From positions 1-33,782 of the forward strand of contig CAJQOS010000117.1 of assembly GCA_905479975.1 (NCBI GenBank): a stretch of 33,782 nt of DNA. The letters are read 5' to 3'. Under the pieces are notes generated by a model. It worked only from the letters and a program-made list of their open reading frames with translations. It made no database searches and was not told the origin of the DNA. This DNA comes from an uncultured Puniceicoccaceae bacterium (GTDB taxonomy: Bacteria > Verrucomicrobiota > Verrucomicrobiia > Opitutales > Coraliomargaritaceae). The first letter of the stretch is position 1; each line of letters begins with the position of its first letter. Shown here piece by piece: positions 23,387 to 31,549 of the stretch. The position numbers and the translations under genes are program-made.

Positions 23387-24610
23387 TCACTCCGCCGGTC
23401 CCCAGCGTTTGGTGAAGGGGTAGTAGATGAAGATCGCTTTGCCGATGACTGACTTGTCTGGGACAAAGCCCCAGTAGCGGCTATCCAGGCTGTTGGCGGA
23501 ATTGTCACCGAGTGCGACGAATTTATCGTCGGGAATCTTCAGTGTGCGACCTTCGGCAAGTAAGGTGTGGTTGATGTAGCCGCCGTATTCGCCCTCTTTC
23601 GCTGCATTGCTGCCAAAGGCTTCGACTTCATCGCGCGGCTCACCGTTGACCAACAAGGTGCTGTCTTGGATGGAAAGTGTTTCACCACCGACACCGCCGA
23701 TACGTTTGATGTAATATTTATCGGTATAATCACCAGTCAAGCGCCCGAGCTCTTCACGAATTGCATTGGTGCGGAAAACGAAGGGATCACCCGCCTTCGG
23801 GCGTTTGAAGTGGTAGCTGAAACGATCGACAAACAACGCATCACCGAGTGTGATATCAAATCGAATCACTGGCTCGCCGGCTTGCACGGTTTTACCAACA
23901 TTCCACGCCACGCCGGTTTGACTGATCGATGACTGAACCATCTTCGACTCATCAGACGCAAAGGTCTCCATCAGTAATTTGTTCATATCGAATTCGGCTG
24001 GCACTTTGAGTGTATGTGCGACGCCTCCGACGTAGAATGTATATTCATCCAGTGGCGTTGGTAATACCAGCCACTTGCGCCCTTTCACCCGTTCTTTGTA
24101 TATCTGAGGGCCGTTATTGGTTTGTGCCATCGGGATCAGAATTTCGCCGCTCTCTTCTGCGATCACACTCTTATACTTCGAGCCGAGTAGGATCTTGTTA
24201 ACGATCTGACCTACGGCACCTGGCGAGGCATCTTCAGCCTCATAGACGATGGTATTCATCCCACTATAAGTCGGATACATCGAATTGGTCGGAATAATGA
24301 AGGGCTGAAAAAAGAAGGTGCGCACGCCGATGACGAGAATCGCTGCGACCAGAATGACTTCCAGATTATCACTCCAAAACGTCTTTGGGTAAATCTTACC
24401 ACCGATTTTGCGCAGCAAGGCATCCAAGCGCCCCATGGCCGCTTGGAACGGAGCCTGCTCGGCGGACTTGTCCTTGAGCATTTTCTCAATCTCGACCACC
24501 GACTTTTCCAATTCCTGCAGGCGGGCATCAGAAGTCACGTCGCGTCGGTAGTGATAGACCTTACTGGCCGCGTGGAGTAGCTCTTTTGCCTGTTTACGTA
24601 ACTTTTTCAT
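23387..24610 (-). CDS. lepB: Signal peptidase I with a large insert
   Basis: This 407-residue enzyme cleaves signal peptides at the outer face of the inner membrane. A charged N-terminal coiled-coil-like region (1-70) leads to one membrane helix at about 84-102. The catalytic serine is Ser110 (IIPTNSMYPTYSG) and the base is Lys302 (YYIKRIGGVGGE). GDNSANSLDSRYWG follows at 368-381. About 190 residues separate Ser and Lys, far more than in E. coli, which reflects an inserted domain at roughly 120-255. It stands after lepA in the classic lepA-lepB order. Confidence 0.95.
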   Translation of the reverse strand: MKKLRKQAKELLHAASKVYHYRRDVTSDARLQELEKSVVEIEKMLKDKSAEQAPFQAAMGRLDALLRKIGGKIYPKTFWSDNLEVILVAAILVIGVRTFFFQPFIIPTNSMYPTYSGMNTIVYEAEDASPGAVGQIVNKILLGSKYKSVIAEESGEILIPMAQTNNGPQIYKERVKGRKWLVLPTPLDEYTFYVGGVAHTLKVPAEFDMNKLLMETFASDESKMVQSSISQTGVAWNVGKTVQAGEPVIRFDITLGDALFVDRFSYHFKRPKAGDPFVFRTNAIREELGRLTGDYTDKYYIKRIGGVGGETLSIQDSTLLVNGEPRDEVEAFGSNAAKEGEYGGYINHTLLAEGRTLKIPDDKFVALGDNSANSLDSRYWGFVPDKSVIGKAIFIYYPFTKRWGPAE

Positions 24611-24639
24611 AGAAAATGGGGGCTCTGTCTCCTTCTCAA

Positions 24640-24682
24640 ATGTTCAATGTTCAACGTTGGAAGTTTACGTTCGATGTTCACT
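24640..24682. repeat. Degenerate short-word array in the lepA-lepB gap
   Basis: TGTTCAA, TGTTCAACG, TTGGAAG, TTTACGTTCGA and TGTTCAC follow each other in the 71-base spacer. No second function is seen. Confidence 0.35.
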
Positions 24683-26499
24683 CAGTTCCCGCCACCGCCG
24701 TCGGATGTCTTGAGGATCTTAATGAAGGCGTCCTGTGGAATCGAGACACTGCCGATGTTCTTCATACGTTTCTTACCCTCTTTTTGCTTTTCGAGGAGTT
24801 TACGCTTACGAGAGATATCACCGCCGTAACACTTCGCAGTCACGTCCTTACGATACGCACTGATCGTTTCGCGAGCGACGATATTGGAGCCAACACCGGC
24901 CTGAATCGCGATCTTGAACATCTGCTTTGGTAGGATCTCCTTGAGGCGTTTGCACAGTGCACGTCCCCTGCCCTCGGCCTTCTCTAGGTGAACAATCGAG
25001 GAGAACGCATCGACTGGCTCTGCGTTGACCATGATATCAAGACGGCACAGTTTGGCTTTTTGATAGCCATTCATCTCGTAGTCCATCGAACCATAACCAT
25101 GGGTGATACTCTTGAGGCGGTCATTGAAATCGATCAGGATTTCATTGAGCGGAACATTGCAGACCAGCATGACACGCTGTGAATCAATCGTCTCGGTATG
25201 CTCACAGACGCCGCGTTTTTCGGAGACGAGTGCCAGCACATCACCAATGGAAGTGCTTGGAATGTGGATCGATGCCAAGATCATCGGCTCTTCGATATAT
25301 TCAATTTCGGAGACGTCTGGCAGGTGCACCGGATTGTGAACTTCGATCACGTTCAGGTCAGTCTTGGTGACTTTATAAACAACACTTGGATACGTGGAAA
25401 TCACGTCGAGGTCATACTCACGGCGAATGCGCTCTTGGATGATCTCCATATGCAACAGTCCGAGGAAACCGCAACGGAAGCCGAAGCCGAGGGCGACGGA
25501 GTTTTCCGACTGATACACAAACGCCGCGTCATTGAGGCGCAGTTTGCCCATGCTCGCTTTGAGCTTGTTGTAGTCGCTCGTGTCGATCGGATAGATTCCA
25601 CTGAAAACCATCGGGCTGACCTGCTTGTAGCCGGGCAGCATCGTCGCAGTCGGAGCCGAAGAGTGTGTGATCGTATCGCCGAGCTTAATGTCGGCTACGT
25701 CGCGCATGTTGGTGACGATGTAACCCACATCGCCTGCTTCCAACGAATCGCGCTTAAGCATCGCAGGCGAGAAGCGCCCCACTTCCTTGACCTGCGCCTT
25801 ACGCTCATCGCTCATAGTCATGATTTGATCGCCCATCTTGACCGAACCGGAGAAGACACGAACGTAACAGATCACCCCTTTATAGGCGTCGTAAATGCAG
25901 TCAAAAATAAGCACGCGCAGGCCGTCAATGTCCGCCCAACGTGGCGGCGGAATACGGTGCACTGCTGCTTCCAGCAGGTCCTCGATGCCGAAGCCGCTCT
26001 TGCCACTGGTTAAAACCGCTTCTTCGGCTGGGATTGCCAACACATCTTCGAGTTGCACCTCGATCGCTGGCACATCCGCGCTCGGCAGGTCGACCTTGTT
26101 GATCACCGGAACGATCGCCAGTTCTTGCTCGGTGGCAAGGTGCGCATTAGCAACTGTCTGCGCTTCAATGCCTTGCGCGGCGTCAATCAGCAACATAGCA
26201 CCTTCGCAGGCGGCCAAACTACGCGACACTTCGTAGGAGAAATCCACGTGCCCTGGTGTGTCGATCAGATTGAAAGTATAGTCTTCGCCGTTCTTCGCAC
26301 GATAGACCATAGTCACTGGGTGACTCTTAATGGTGATGCCACGCTCGCGCTCCAAGTCCATGGAATCGAGAAGTTGCGCCTTCATGTCACGCATCTCAAC
26401 GGTGCGAGTGAGTTCGAGGATACGGTCGGACAGCGTCGTCTTGCCGTGGTCGACGTGGGCGATGATGCAAAAGTTGCGAGTATGGGCTAAATCGGTCAT
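24682..26499 (-). CDS. lepA: Elongation factor 4 (LepA)
   Basis: This 605-residue translational GTPase is close to E. coli LepA in length. G1 is AHVDHGKTT (residues 14-22), followed by LERERGITI (switch I), DTPGHVDF (G3) and NKVDLPSA (G4). The C-terminal domain ends in the conserved KKRMKNIGSVSIPQDAF stretch that enters the ribosome. It helps free stalled or mistranslocated ribosomes. I used the ATG at 26499. Thirty extra codons upstream to 26589 are out of family and overlap a word-array. lepB follows 71 bases later and is probably cotranscribed. Confidence 0.97.
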   Translation of the reverse strand: MTDLAHTRNFCIIAHVDHGKTTLSDRILELTRTVEMRDMKAQLLDSMDLERERGITIKSHPVTMVYRAKNGEDYTFNLIDTPGHVDFSYEVSRSLAACEGAMLLIDAAQGIEAQTVANAHLATEQELAIVPVINKVDLPSADVPAIEVQLEDVLAIPAEEAVLTSGKSGFGIEDLLEAAVHRIPPPRWADIDGLRVLIFDCIYDAYKGVICYVRVFSGSVKMGDQIMTMSDERKAQVKEVGRFSPAMLKRDSLEAGDVGYIVTNMRDVADIKLGDTITHSSAPTATMLPGYKQVSPMVFSGIYPIDTSDYNKLKASMGKLRLNDAAFVYQSENSVALGFGFRCGFLGLLHMEIIQERIRREYDLDVISTYPSVVYKVTKTDLNVIEVHNPVHLPDVSEIEYIEEPMILASIHIPSTSIGDVLALVSEKRGVCEHTETIDSQRVMLVCNVPLNEILIDFNDRLKSITHGYGSMDYEMNGYQKAKLCRLDIMVNAEPVDAFSSIVHLEKAEGRGRALCKRLKEILPKQMFKIAIQAGVGSNIVARETISAYRKDVTAKCYGGDISRKRKLLEKQKEGKKRMKNIGSVSIPQDAFIKILKTSDGGGGN

Positions 26500-26565
26500 G
26501 TAAAAAGGCTGGAAGCGCGTTAAGATCGCGTGCTTTGGGAAAAAATCAATACCCGATTCAGCGAT

Positions 26566-26603
26566 CAGAGGACAGAGGTCAGAAAACACAGCACAGAAGG
26601 CAG
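26566..26603. repeat. Degenerate CAGAGG-type word array before lepA
   Basis: CAGAGG, ACAGAGGT, CAGAAAA, CACAG, CACAGAAGG and CAGG follow each other about 67 bases upstream of the lepA start. Confidence 0.4.
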
Positions 26604-26657
26604 GACGTTTAAATCCGTGGGGTGCAGGTGATACTCTTTGAGTCGAGCGCTGGCCGT

Positions 26658-26689
26658 TTCGGCAGGCTCAAGGCTCTGAGCTTGTCGAA
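26658..26689. repeat. REP-like hairpin (TTCGGCAGGCTCA / TGAGCTTGTCGAA)
   Basis: Arms of 13 bases pair with two mismatches around a six-base loop. It lies 14 bases after the stop of the gene at 26704-27216 and could weakly terminate it or be an extragenic palindrome. This motif type is widespread between bacterial genes. Confidence 0.65.
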
Positions 26690-26703
26690 GAACGAATCCA
26701 GTG

Positions 26704-27216
26704 TTACGCGGGCTTGTCCATCAACGACGCCTTGTTTGCTCGATGGCGTGCCACCCTAAGGCGGTTCATCTCACGCTGATGGGCCGCCGATTTCCTTGGG
26801 CGTCCTCGGCGCAATTGAATTGAAGGCAGATGCATATCCACAAATAGATTTCTTCGGCTGAAGGTCGGAGGACTTTTTAATGTATGCCAGACTTTCAACT
26901 TCGGCGAATGTGCATCATGAATGTAAGGCACTTCCAAAAAACGATCCGGCTGCCAAATCCAATCCGGATAGTCGAGATCATAGCGAAAGGCCAATTCTTC
27001 CGTATAAGCGGCCAACCAGGCATCCGCAATTCGCCCCATGGGGAATTTTTTAGCCAGCAATGGAGGTCGCGCTTCGATAGCAGCGGACAGCCCCTTACGA
27101 GAACTGAGCCGCACCAGTTCGTGCTCAAAATCAGCAAGTTGCCTACCGAAGCATGCTTGGGATTCACTGAGCGCAGCGACTGCGAATAGGCTATCGGGTC
27201 TTTTTAGAATTTTCAT
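26704..27216 (-). CDS. Unknown partner of a DUF6036-like nucleotidyltransferase
   Basis: This 170-residue protein has a helical first half and the block AWLAAYTEELAFRYDLDYPD, a pattern I associate with proteins encoded next to nucleotidyltransferases of this class. It ends in a basic segment (RRGRPRKSAAHQREMNRLRV) that could bind DNA or RNA. The start at 27216 is well supported: AGGAGG lies six bases before the ATG, inside the end of the upstream gene. It overlaps that gene by 26 bases, so the pair is coupled. It could be an antitoxin or cofactor; no function is known. Confidence 0.65.
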   Translation of the reverse strand: MKILKRPDSLFAVAALSESQACFGRQLADFEHELVRLSSRKGLSAAIEARPPLLAKKFPMGRIADAWLAAYTEELAFRYDLDYPDWIWQPDRFLEVPYIHDAHSPKLKVWHTLKSPPTFSRRNLFVDMHLPSIQLRRGRPRKSAAHQREMNRLRVARHRANKASLMDKPA

Positions 27217-27754
27217 CAAACACCTCCTTTAATGCCTCTGCGGCACGAAGTGGAACCACTTCGTCATCGAAAAACCGATCCAAAATCGCCTGCGCCTCAT
27301 CGACTGTGCGAAGCCCTGTCTTTCGCGCCAAAAAACGCAGATCGGTTAAATCCCCTTCGTAACCGAAACGGGCACGAACCGATGAGCGTAACTTCATGGC
27401 AATCAGATAGTCGGCAGTCGGAAATGAAATCTTTAAATTGGGGAACGACTTGAGCTCAGGCAGCTTGCTGACGTATGTGTCACCGACAGGCGAAAGAAAC
27501 TGGCGGACTCCGGTATCCAACCAGTCATCCGGAAGATCCTCTTCTAGACCGATTTTTTGCGTGAGCGCCTTCGCCACTTCAACTGGCCGGATGATTGCAT
27601 CAATATCTTTGGTCAGTTGGCGATCCTGGTAGTCATATGCCAACAGCAGGCAACTCCCCCCATAAAACGCCACCTCCAGAGTCACTCCATCCGCCTTAGC
27701 CAAAGTGGAAAGGCGGCGTAGTAAATATATAATATCGTCGCGCGTGAAGCTCAT
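27191..27754 (-). CDS. DUF6036-like nucleotidyltransferase (MNT/AbiEii class)
   Basis: This 187-residue protein has the minimal nucleotidyltransferase pattern: GGS at residues 32-34 (FYGGSCLLL), then TKDIDAII with Asp50 and Asp52 as metal ligands. This is the DUF6036/AbiEii-like class, whose members transfer nucleotides to tRNA or protein in some toxin systems. I used the ATG at 27754. The frame to 27796 adds 14 residues without a ribosome site. It overlaps its downstream partner by 26 bases. The target and toxicity are unknown. Confidence 0.75.
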   Translation of the reverse strand: MSFTRDDIIYLLRRLSTLAKADGVTLEVAFYGGSCLLLAYDYQDRQLTKDIDAIIRPVEVAKALTQKIGLEEDLPDDWLDTGVRQFLSPVGDTYVSKLPELKSFPNLKISFPTADYLIAMKLRSSVRARFGYEGDLTDLRFLARKTGLRTVDEAQAILDRFFDDEVVPLRAAEALKEVFDENSKKTR

Positions 27755-27883
27755 GGTAGCAATAGGTAATGAATTAAGTGCATTACAATAAACCATTACA
27801 TACCGCGAATGACAAGATCTTTATCACTGGGCTAGTGCGACTAAATTCGTGTCGTAGTCACTGCGCTTCTACTTTGCCCACTC

Positions 27884-27924
27884 AAAAAAAGCCCCCTAGC
27901 CCGCAGATTTCGGGGCTAGAAGGC
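27884..27924 (-). terminator. fabD terminator
   Basis: CTAGCCC at 27896-27902 pairs with GGGCTAG at 27913-27919, extended by GCC/GGC. On the minus strand a run of seven T follows directly. It stands about 150 bases after the fabD stop. Confidence 0.75.
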
Positions 27925-27954
27925 GATAAAAACTCTGCTTGAACCTGCTGACCT

Positions 27955-28020
27955 GTAGCCGAAGCGGTCACACTTTGGTTTCCTAGGAAGGACTGACCAA
28001 AATTTCACAATTTCGGCTAC
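27955..28020. repeat. Compound nested hairpin in the fabD 3' region
   Basis: GTAGCCGAA (27955-27963) pairs exactly with TTCGGCTAC (28012-28020). Inside, TTTGGT (27974-27979) pairs with ACCAAA (27996-28001), and TTCCTAGGAA at 27980-27989 is itself a palindrome. The role is unknown: a 3' UTR structure or a small mobile element. The rest of 27797-28076 shows no gene. Confidence 0.55.
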
Positions 28021-28076
28021 GACCTAAGCTAGCGGTTGTTCGCAGATATTATTTAGTCCACGAGGTTCTGGTAAAA

Positions 28077-28982
28077 CTACTCTGGCAAATCGCTGAACTC
28101 AGCCACCGGTGTGATACTGAGCGAGCGATCGATACGCTTGCCGAATCCGGCCAATACCTTGCCAACGCCGCACTCATAAAAGTCGCTCAAGCTGTTCTCT
28201 GTCGCCATGTTGCGCAGGTTGTCCTCAAAGCGGACCGACGAGACGACTTGGCTGACCAATGCGTCTTTGATTGCCTGCGGATCGCTGATGCGGTTACCGG
28301 TGACATTGGTGTAAACCGCAATCTCAGGTGCTTTAAAGTCGAAGTCTTTAATGAACTCGGCAAATGCATCGCGTGCGGATACCATCAATTTACTGTGATA
28401 CGCGCCCGCGACATTGAGCGGCTTGCACAGCTTGAAACGTCCCTTGGAGGCTGCCACCGCTTCGAGCACTTTTACATTATCACCGGAAATGACGATTTGC
28501 CCAGGGCAATTGAGATTTGCAATTTCGATATCGAACTCATCGCAGAATGTTTGCACGTCTTCAGGTGTGCCACCGATGACTGCCGCCATGCCGCCCTTGG
28601 TCGCGTCGCACGCCAATTGCATCAGGCGGCCGCGCTCAGCGACGAGCTTCAGGCCAGTTGCGAAATCAAACACACCCGCAGCAGCGAGCGCAGTGAGTTC
28701 GCCGAGGCTCAGACCACATGCAGCAGTGACGTCGTCCAGCTTACCCTGAGCCTTCAAAATGCTGTAAACCACGAAGCCATGCACATACAGCGCAGGCTGG
28801 CAGACTCTGGTTTCGGTCAACGTCTCGTCTGGGCCTTCAAAGCAGATCTTTTTGAGATCCCAACCGAGGATTGCATTGGCCTCGTCGTAGAGAGCCTTTG
28901 CGATGGGTGAATTCTCATAAAGAGAAAGGCCCATGCCGACCTGTTGTGCGCCTTGTCCGGAAAAAAGAAGTCCTGTTGCCAT
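28077..28982 (-). CDS. fabD: ACP S-malonyltransferase
   Basis: This 301-residue enzyme moves malonyl from CoA to acyl carrier protein in fatty-acid synthesis. Residues 7-12 (FSGQGAQ) form the oxyanion loop and Ser92 sits in the GLSLGE nucleophile elbow. Arg117 (AERGRL) holds the malonyl carboxylate, and the catalytic His is in AGAYHSKLM. I used the ATG at 28982, where the family begins; the frame upstream to 29072 adds 30 unrelated residues. No other fab gene is next to it. A clear terminator lies at 27884-27924. Confidence 0.96.
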   Translation of the reverse strand: MATGLLFSGQGAQQVGMGLSLYENSPIAKALYDEANAILGWDLKKICFEGPDETLTETRVCQPALYVHGFVVYSILKAQGKLDDVTAACGLSLGELTALAAAGVFDFATGLKLVAERGRLMQLACDATKGGMAAVIGGTPEDVQTFCDEFDIEIANLNCPGQIVISGDNVKVLEAVAASKGRFKLCKPLNVAGAYHSKLMVSARDAFAEFIKDFDFKAPEIAVYTNVTGNRISDPQAIKDALVSQVVSSVRFEDNLRNMATENSLSDFYECGVGKVLAGFGKRIDRSLSITPVAEFSDLPE

Positions 28983-29071
28983 AATATGTAAGTAATCTGG
29001 TGGTTGTTTTTGACTGAAGCGGAAGAAACTTGGCGGACTTGTTTCAGGAATCAACCAGAAAGCGCGAAGCA

Positions 29072-29391
29072 TTAGCAGAGCTTGTAGGTGACAAAACCAG
29101 TGGAGCTGAGAACCTCGGTAACACCTTCGACGACAACAGGGTGAACTTCATTCAAAACTGACTCTTCACCATTTGTCGATCCGTGGCAGAATTGACCAGT
29201 CAGACGCACCGAATCTTAAGCTTGAGGTTCGCGATCCGAATTACATTATACGCATCAGTACTACCGTTGGTTTCAGTGGCGGTTTGCTGATTCAGATGCG
29301 ATGTTCCTTCTGATCCAGTTACCCCTAAGGCATATGAAAAAAACCTAGCGAATTCGACTTCTCTAACATATTCCACTTTACATATCATCAT
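29072..29391 (-). pseudogene. Possible frameshifted small gene upstream of fabD
   Basis: Two minus-strand frames look coding-like. One runs from 29391 to a TGA at 29200 (63 codons, ending NVIRIANLKLKIRCV). The next frame is open from 29215 to a TAA at 29072 (47 codons, VRLTGQFCHGSTNGEESVLN at its start). They overlap at 29200-29215, so one frameshift there would join them into about 107 residues. I recognise no family, and chance open frames are possible. This stretch otherwise holds only the metF and fabD upstream regions. Confidence 0.25.
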
Positions 29392-29415
29392 ATCATTATA
29401 TGTTGATTTGTTTAA

Positions 29416-30306
29416 ATGAAATCACTTTCCATCAAACAACGTCTCGAAATCAACGATCCGCTCTTTTCTGTCGAATTCTTTCCGCCCAAATCGGATGATA
29501 CCGCACAGCAACTACTCGGCACCGCGGAGCGCCTACAGGCGTATCATCCTGACTTCGTCTCGATCACTTACGGAGCTGGCGGCAGCACGCGCAGCCGCAC
29601 ATTGAACTATGCTCGCAAGCTGCACGAGGACTACGGCTATGCCGTCATGCCACACCTCACTTGCGTCGGCCACTCCCGCGATGAATTAAAGCAGACGATC
29701 GCCGAGTTCAAAGCCGCAGGCCTCAAGCAAATCATGGCGCTTCGCGGCGATCCGCCCAAGGGCGAAACAAACTTCACGCCCCACGCTGACGGACTCAGCT
29801 ATGCGAACGAACTCGTGCAGCTCATCCGCGAAGTCTACCCGGAGTGCGAACTCGGCGTAGCGGGGTATCCAGAAAAGCACCCCGAAGCACCTTCCCCAGA
29901 ACTCGACCTGCTGAACCTTAAGCGCAAAGTGGACGCTGGCGCAACCTTCGTGACCACGCAGCTATTCTTCGATAACGCCGCCTATTTCACTTTTGTCGAG
30001 GACTGCCGCCGCGCAGGTATTACTGTCCCAGTGCTGCCGGGCCTCATGTCGGTCACATCACACAAGCAAGCACTGCGCTTCTGCGATATGTGCGGCACCT
30101 CCATCCCCGCGGCACTCAACGAACAGCTCATCGCTGCGGGCGACGACAAGGCCGCAGTCGAAGCTGTCGGCATCGAATGGAGCTATCAACAAGCCCGCGA
30201 ACTGCTAGAGAAAGGTGCCCCCGGCATCCACCTCTACATCCTCAACCGCGCAGGCCCCGCGATTACTTTGATGGAAAAACTACAAGGCGCTGGCTTTTAC
30301 CGCTAA
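29416..30306 (+). CDS. metF: Methylenetetrahydrofolate reductase
   Basis: This 296-residue FAD enzyme makes 5-methyl-THF for methionine synthesis. The N-terminus has SVEFFPPKSDDTA and the catalytic glutamate region; DFVSITYGAGGSTR and MPHLTCVGHSRDEL follow. LRGDPPKG and the TQLFFDNAAYFTF stretch are family blocks. There is no Shine-Dalgarno before the ATG and no riboswitch that I recognise in the 110 bases upstream. It is followed by a DUF971 gene in the same direction, across a repeat-rich gap. Confidence 0.96.
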   Translation: MKSLSIKQRLEINDPLFSVEFFPPKSDDTAQQLLGTAERLQAYHPDFVSITYGAGGSTRSRTLNYARKLHEDYGYAVMPHLTCVGHSRDELKQTIAEFKAAGLKQIMALRGDPPKGETNFTPHADGLSYANELVQLIREVYPECELGVAGYPEKHPEAPSPELDLLNLKRKVDAGATFVTTQLFFDNAAYFTFVEDCRRAGITVPVLPGLMSVTSHKQALRFCDMCGTSIPAALNEQLIAAGDDKAAVEAVGIEWSYQQARELLEKGAPGIHLYILNRAGPAITLMEKLQGAGFYR

Positions 30307-30321
30307 GTTGTTAGTTGATCG

Positions 30322-30366
30322 TTGAAGGTTGCTAACCTTCAAACGTTTCCACCTTCAAACGTTCCC
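30322..30366. repeat. Hairpin plus 16-bp tandem repeat after metF
   Basis: TTGAAGGTT (30322-30330) pairs exactly with AACCTTCAA (30334-30342). ACCTTCAAACGTTTCC (30335-30350) then repeats at 30351-30366 with one mismatch. It belongs to the same short-word style as the arrays near lepA-lepB. Confidence 0.6.
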
Positions 30367-30388
30367 ACGTCAGACCTCTCCCACGACC

Positions 30389-30700
30389 ATGGCCAAACCA
30401 ACCGATATACAACTCATCGGCAGTGAACTCTGCATCCTCTGGCAAGACGGCAGCGAGAGCTACTTCCCCAGTGAATTCCTCCGCCAGCACTCGCCCAGTG
30501 CCCAAAATATCGGCGAGAAAGACATCTTCGGCAATCAATACGGCGGCGACGGCCCTAAGGAGTTTCCCGGTGTCACCATTACAGGCTGGGACTTTCAAGG
30601 AAACTACGGCGTTAGCCCGTGGTTCAGCGACGGCCACAAGAGTGGTATCTTCAGCTGGGACTATTTAAAAAACCTCGAAGCCAAGCTTCCACAGAGCTAA
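30389..30700 (+). CDS. DUF971 family protein
   Basis: This 103-residue protein has the DUF971 pattern (gamma-butyrobetaine hydroxylase N-terminal-like): ELCILWQDGSESYFPSEFLR, then GVTITGWDFQGNYGVSPWFS and DGHKSGIFSWDYLKNL. The usual CxC cysteines of this domain are replaced here (SPSAQN), so a metal-binding role may be lost. Relatives occur near Fe-S or Mrp genes. The start at 30389 fits the domain. Confidence 0.85.
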   Translation: MAKPTDIQLIGSELCILWQDGSESYFPSEFLRQHSPSAQNIGEKDIFGNQYGGDGPKEFPGVTITGWDFQGNYGVSPWFSDGHKSGIFSWDYLKNLEAKLPQS

Positions 30701-30723
30701 CACAAACAGACGAGCCGCCGACC

Positions 30724-31479
30724 ATGCCTGACCTGATTTCAAACCTCCTCACACTATTGATGCTGATCATACTTCAAGCCGTGCTCGGCTTCGATAATCT
30801 GCTCTACATCTCGCTCGAATCCAAACGCGCCCCCGAATCCAAACAGCGCATGGTTCGCATTTGGGGAATCGGCATCGCAGTCGTCCTACGCATCGTCTTG
30901 CTCTTTATTCTGTTGAAAATGATGAGCGTCTTTCAGGCCACTTGGTTTACCATCGATACCAATGCCCTGCACATGGAGCTCAACTTCACCTCGGCAGTGA
31001 CTCTCTTTGGCGGCGGTTTCATTATCTATACTGCGCTCAAAGAAATCATGCACATGGTCACACTCGATAGTTCCCACGAAGACACCAAGCATAAGGCATC
31101 CGTCGTCAAAACGATCTCACTCATTGTGATGATGAATGTGATCTTCTCCTTCGACTCCATCCTCAGTGCCATGGCGATTACCAAGATCACTTGGATTATG
31201 GTCACCGCCATCATCATCAGCGGCGCACTCATGATCTTACTGGCCGATACGGTCGCCAGCTTCCTGCAGAAAAACCGCCTTTACGAAGTGCTCGGTCTCT
31301 TCATTCTCTTCATCGTCGGCATTCTACTGCTGTCCGAAGGCGGCGAGCTGGCCCATCTCAGCTTCTGGGGGCATCCGGTCGAACACATGAGCAAAGGCAC
31401 CTTCTACTTCGTCATTGCCACACTGGTGCTGGTCGATGTTGTGCAAGGGCGCTACCAGAAAAAGCTGCTACTGAAGTAG
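30724..31479 (+). CDS. TerC family integral membrane protein
   Basis: This 251-residue protein has about seven hydrophobic segments and the acidic membrane motifs of TerC: LQAVLGFDNLLYIS in the first helix and MNVIFSFDSILSAMAITK in the middle. These Asp residues bind metal in TerC relatives, which take part in manganese export or protein-folding support. It begins 23 bases after the DUF971 stop, in the same direction. The exact ion is unknown. I used the ATG at 30724; the frame upstream overlaps the DUF971 gene. Confidence 0.92.
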   Translation: MPDLISNLLTLLMLIILQAVLGFDNLLYISLESKRAPESKQRMVRIWGIGIAVVLRIVLLFILLKMMSVFQATWFTIDTNALHMELNFTSAVTLFGGGFIIYTALKEIMHMVTLDSSHEDTKHKASVVKTISLIVMMNVIFSFDSILSAMAITKITWIMVTAIIISGALMILLADTVASFLQKNRLYEVLGLFILFIVGILLLSEGGELAHLSFWGHPVEHMSKGTFYFVIATLVLVDVVQGRYQKKLLLK

Positions 31480-31549
31480 TCTCAGAAATCGGCTGCTCCA
31501 TCAAATTAAGGATCGAACCTTGATGCGCAATCGTGGTTAAGTCGGCGGC

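Noticed and set aside
25198..26013. Plus-strand open frame of 271 codons
   Set aside because: It lies wholly inside lepA on the opposite strand; lepA is certain and the frame has no family pattern.
26500..26589. N-terminal extension of lepA to 26589
   Set aside because: The added 30 residues do not belong to the family and include a repeat-array region; the ATG at 26499 fits the conserved start.
28248..28910. Plus-strand open frame of 220 codons
   Set aside because: Antisense to fabD, with no recognisable domain.
29306..29415. Possible SAM or SAH riboswitch before metF
   Set aside because: The 110 bases upstream are AT-rich and show no paired helices or conserved core that I can recognise.
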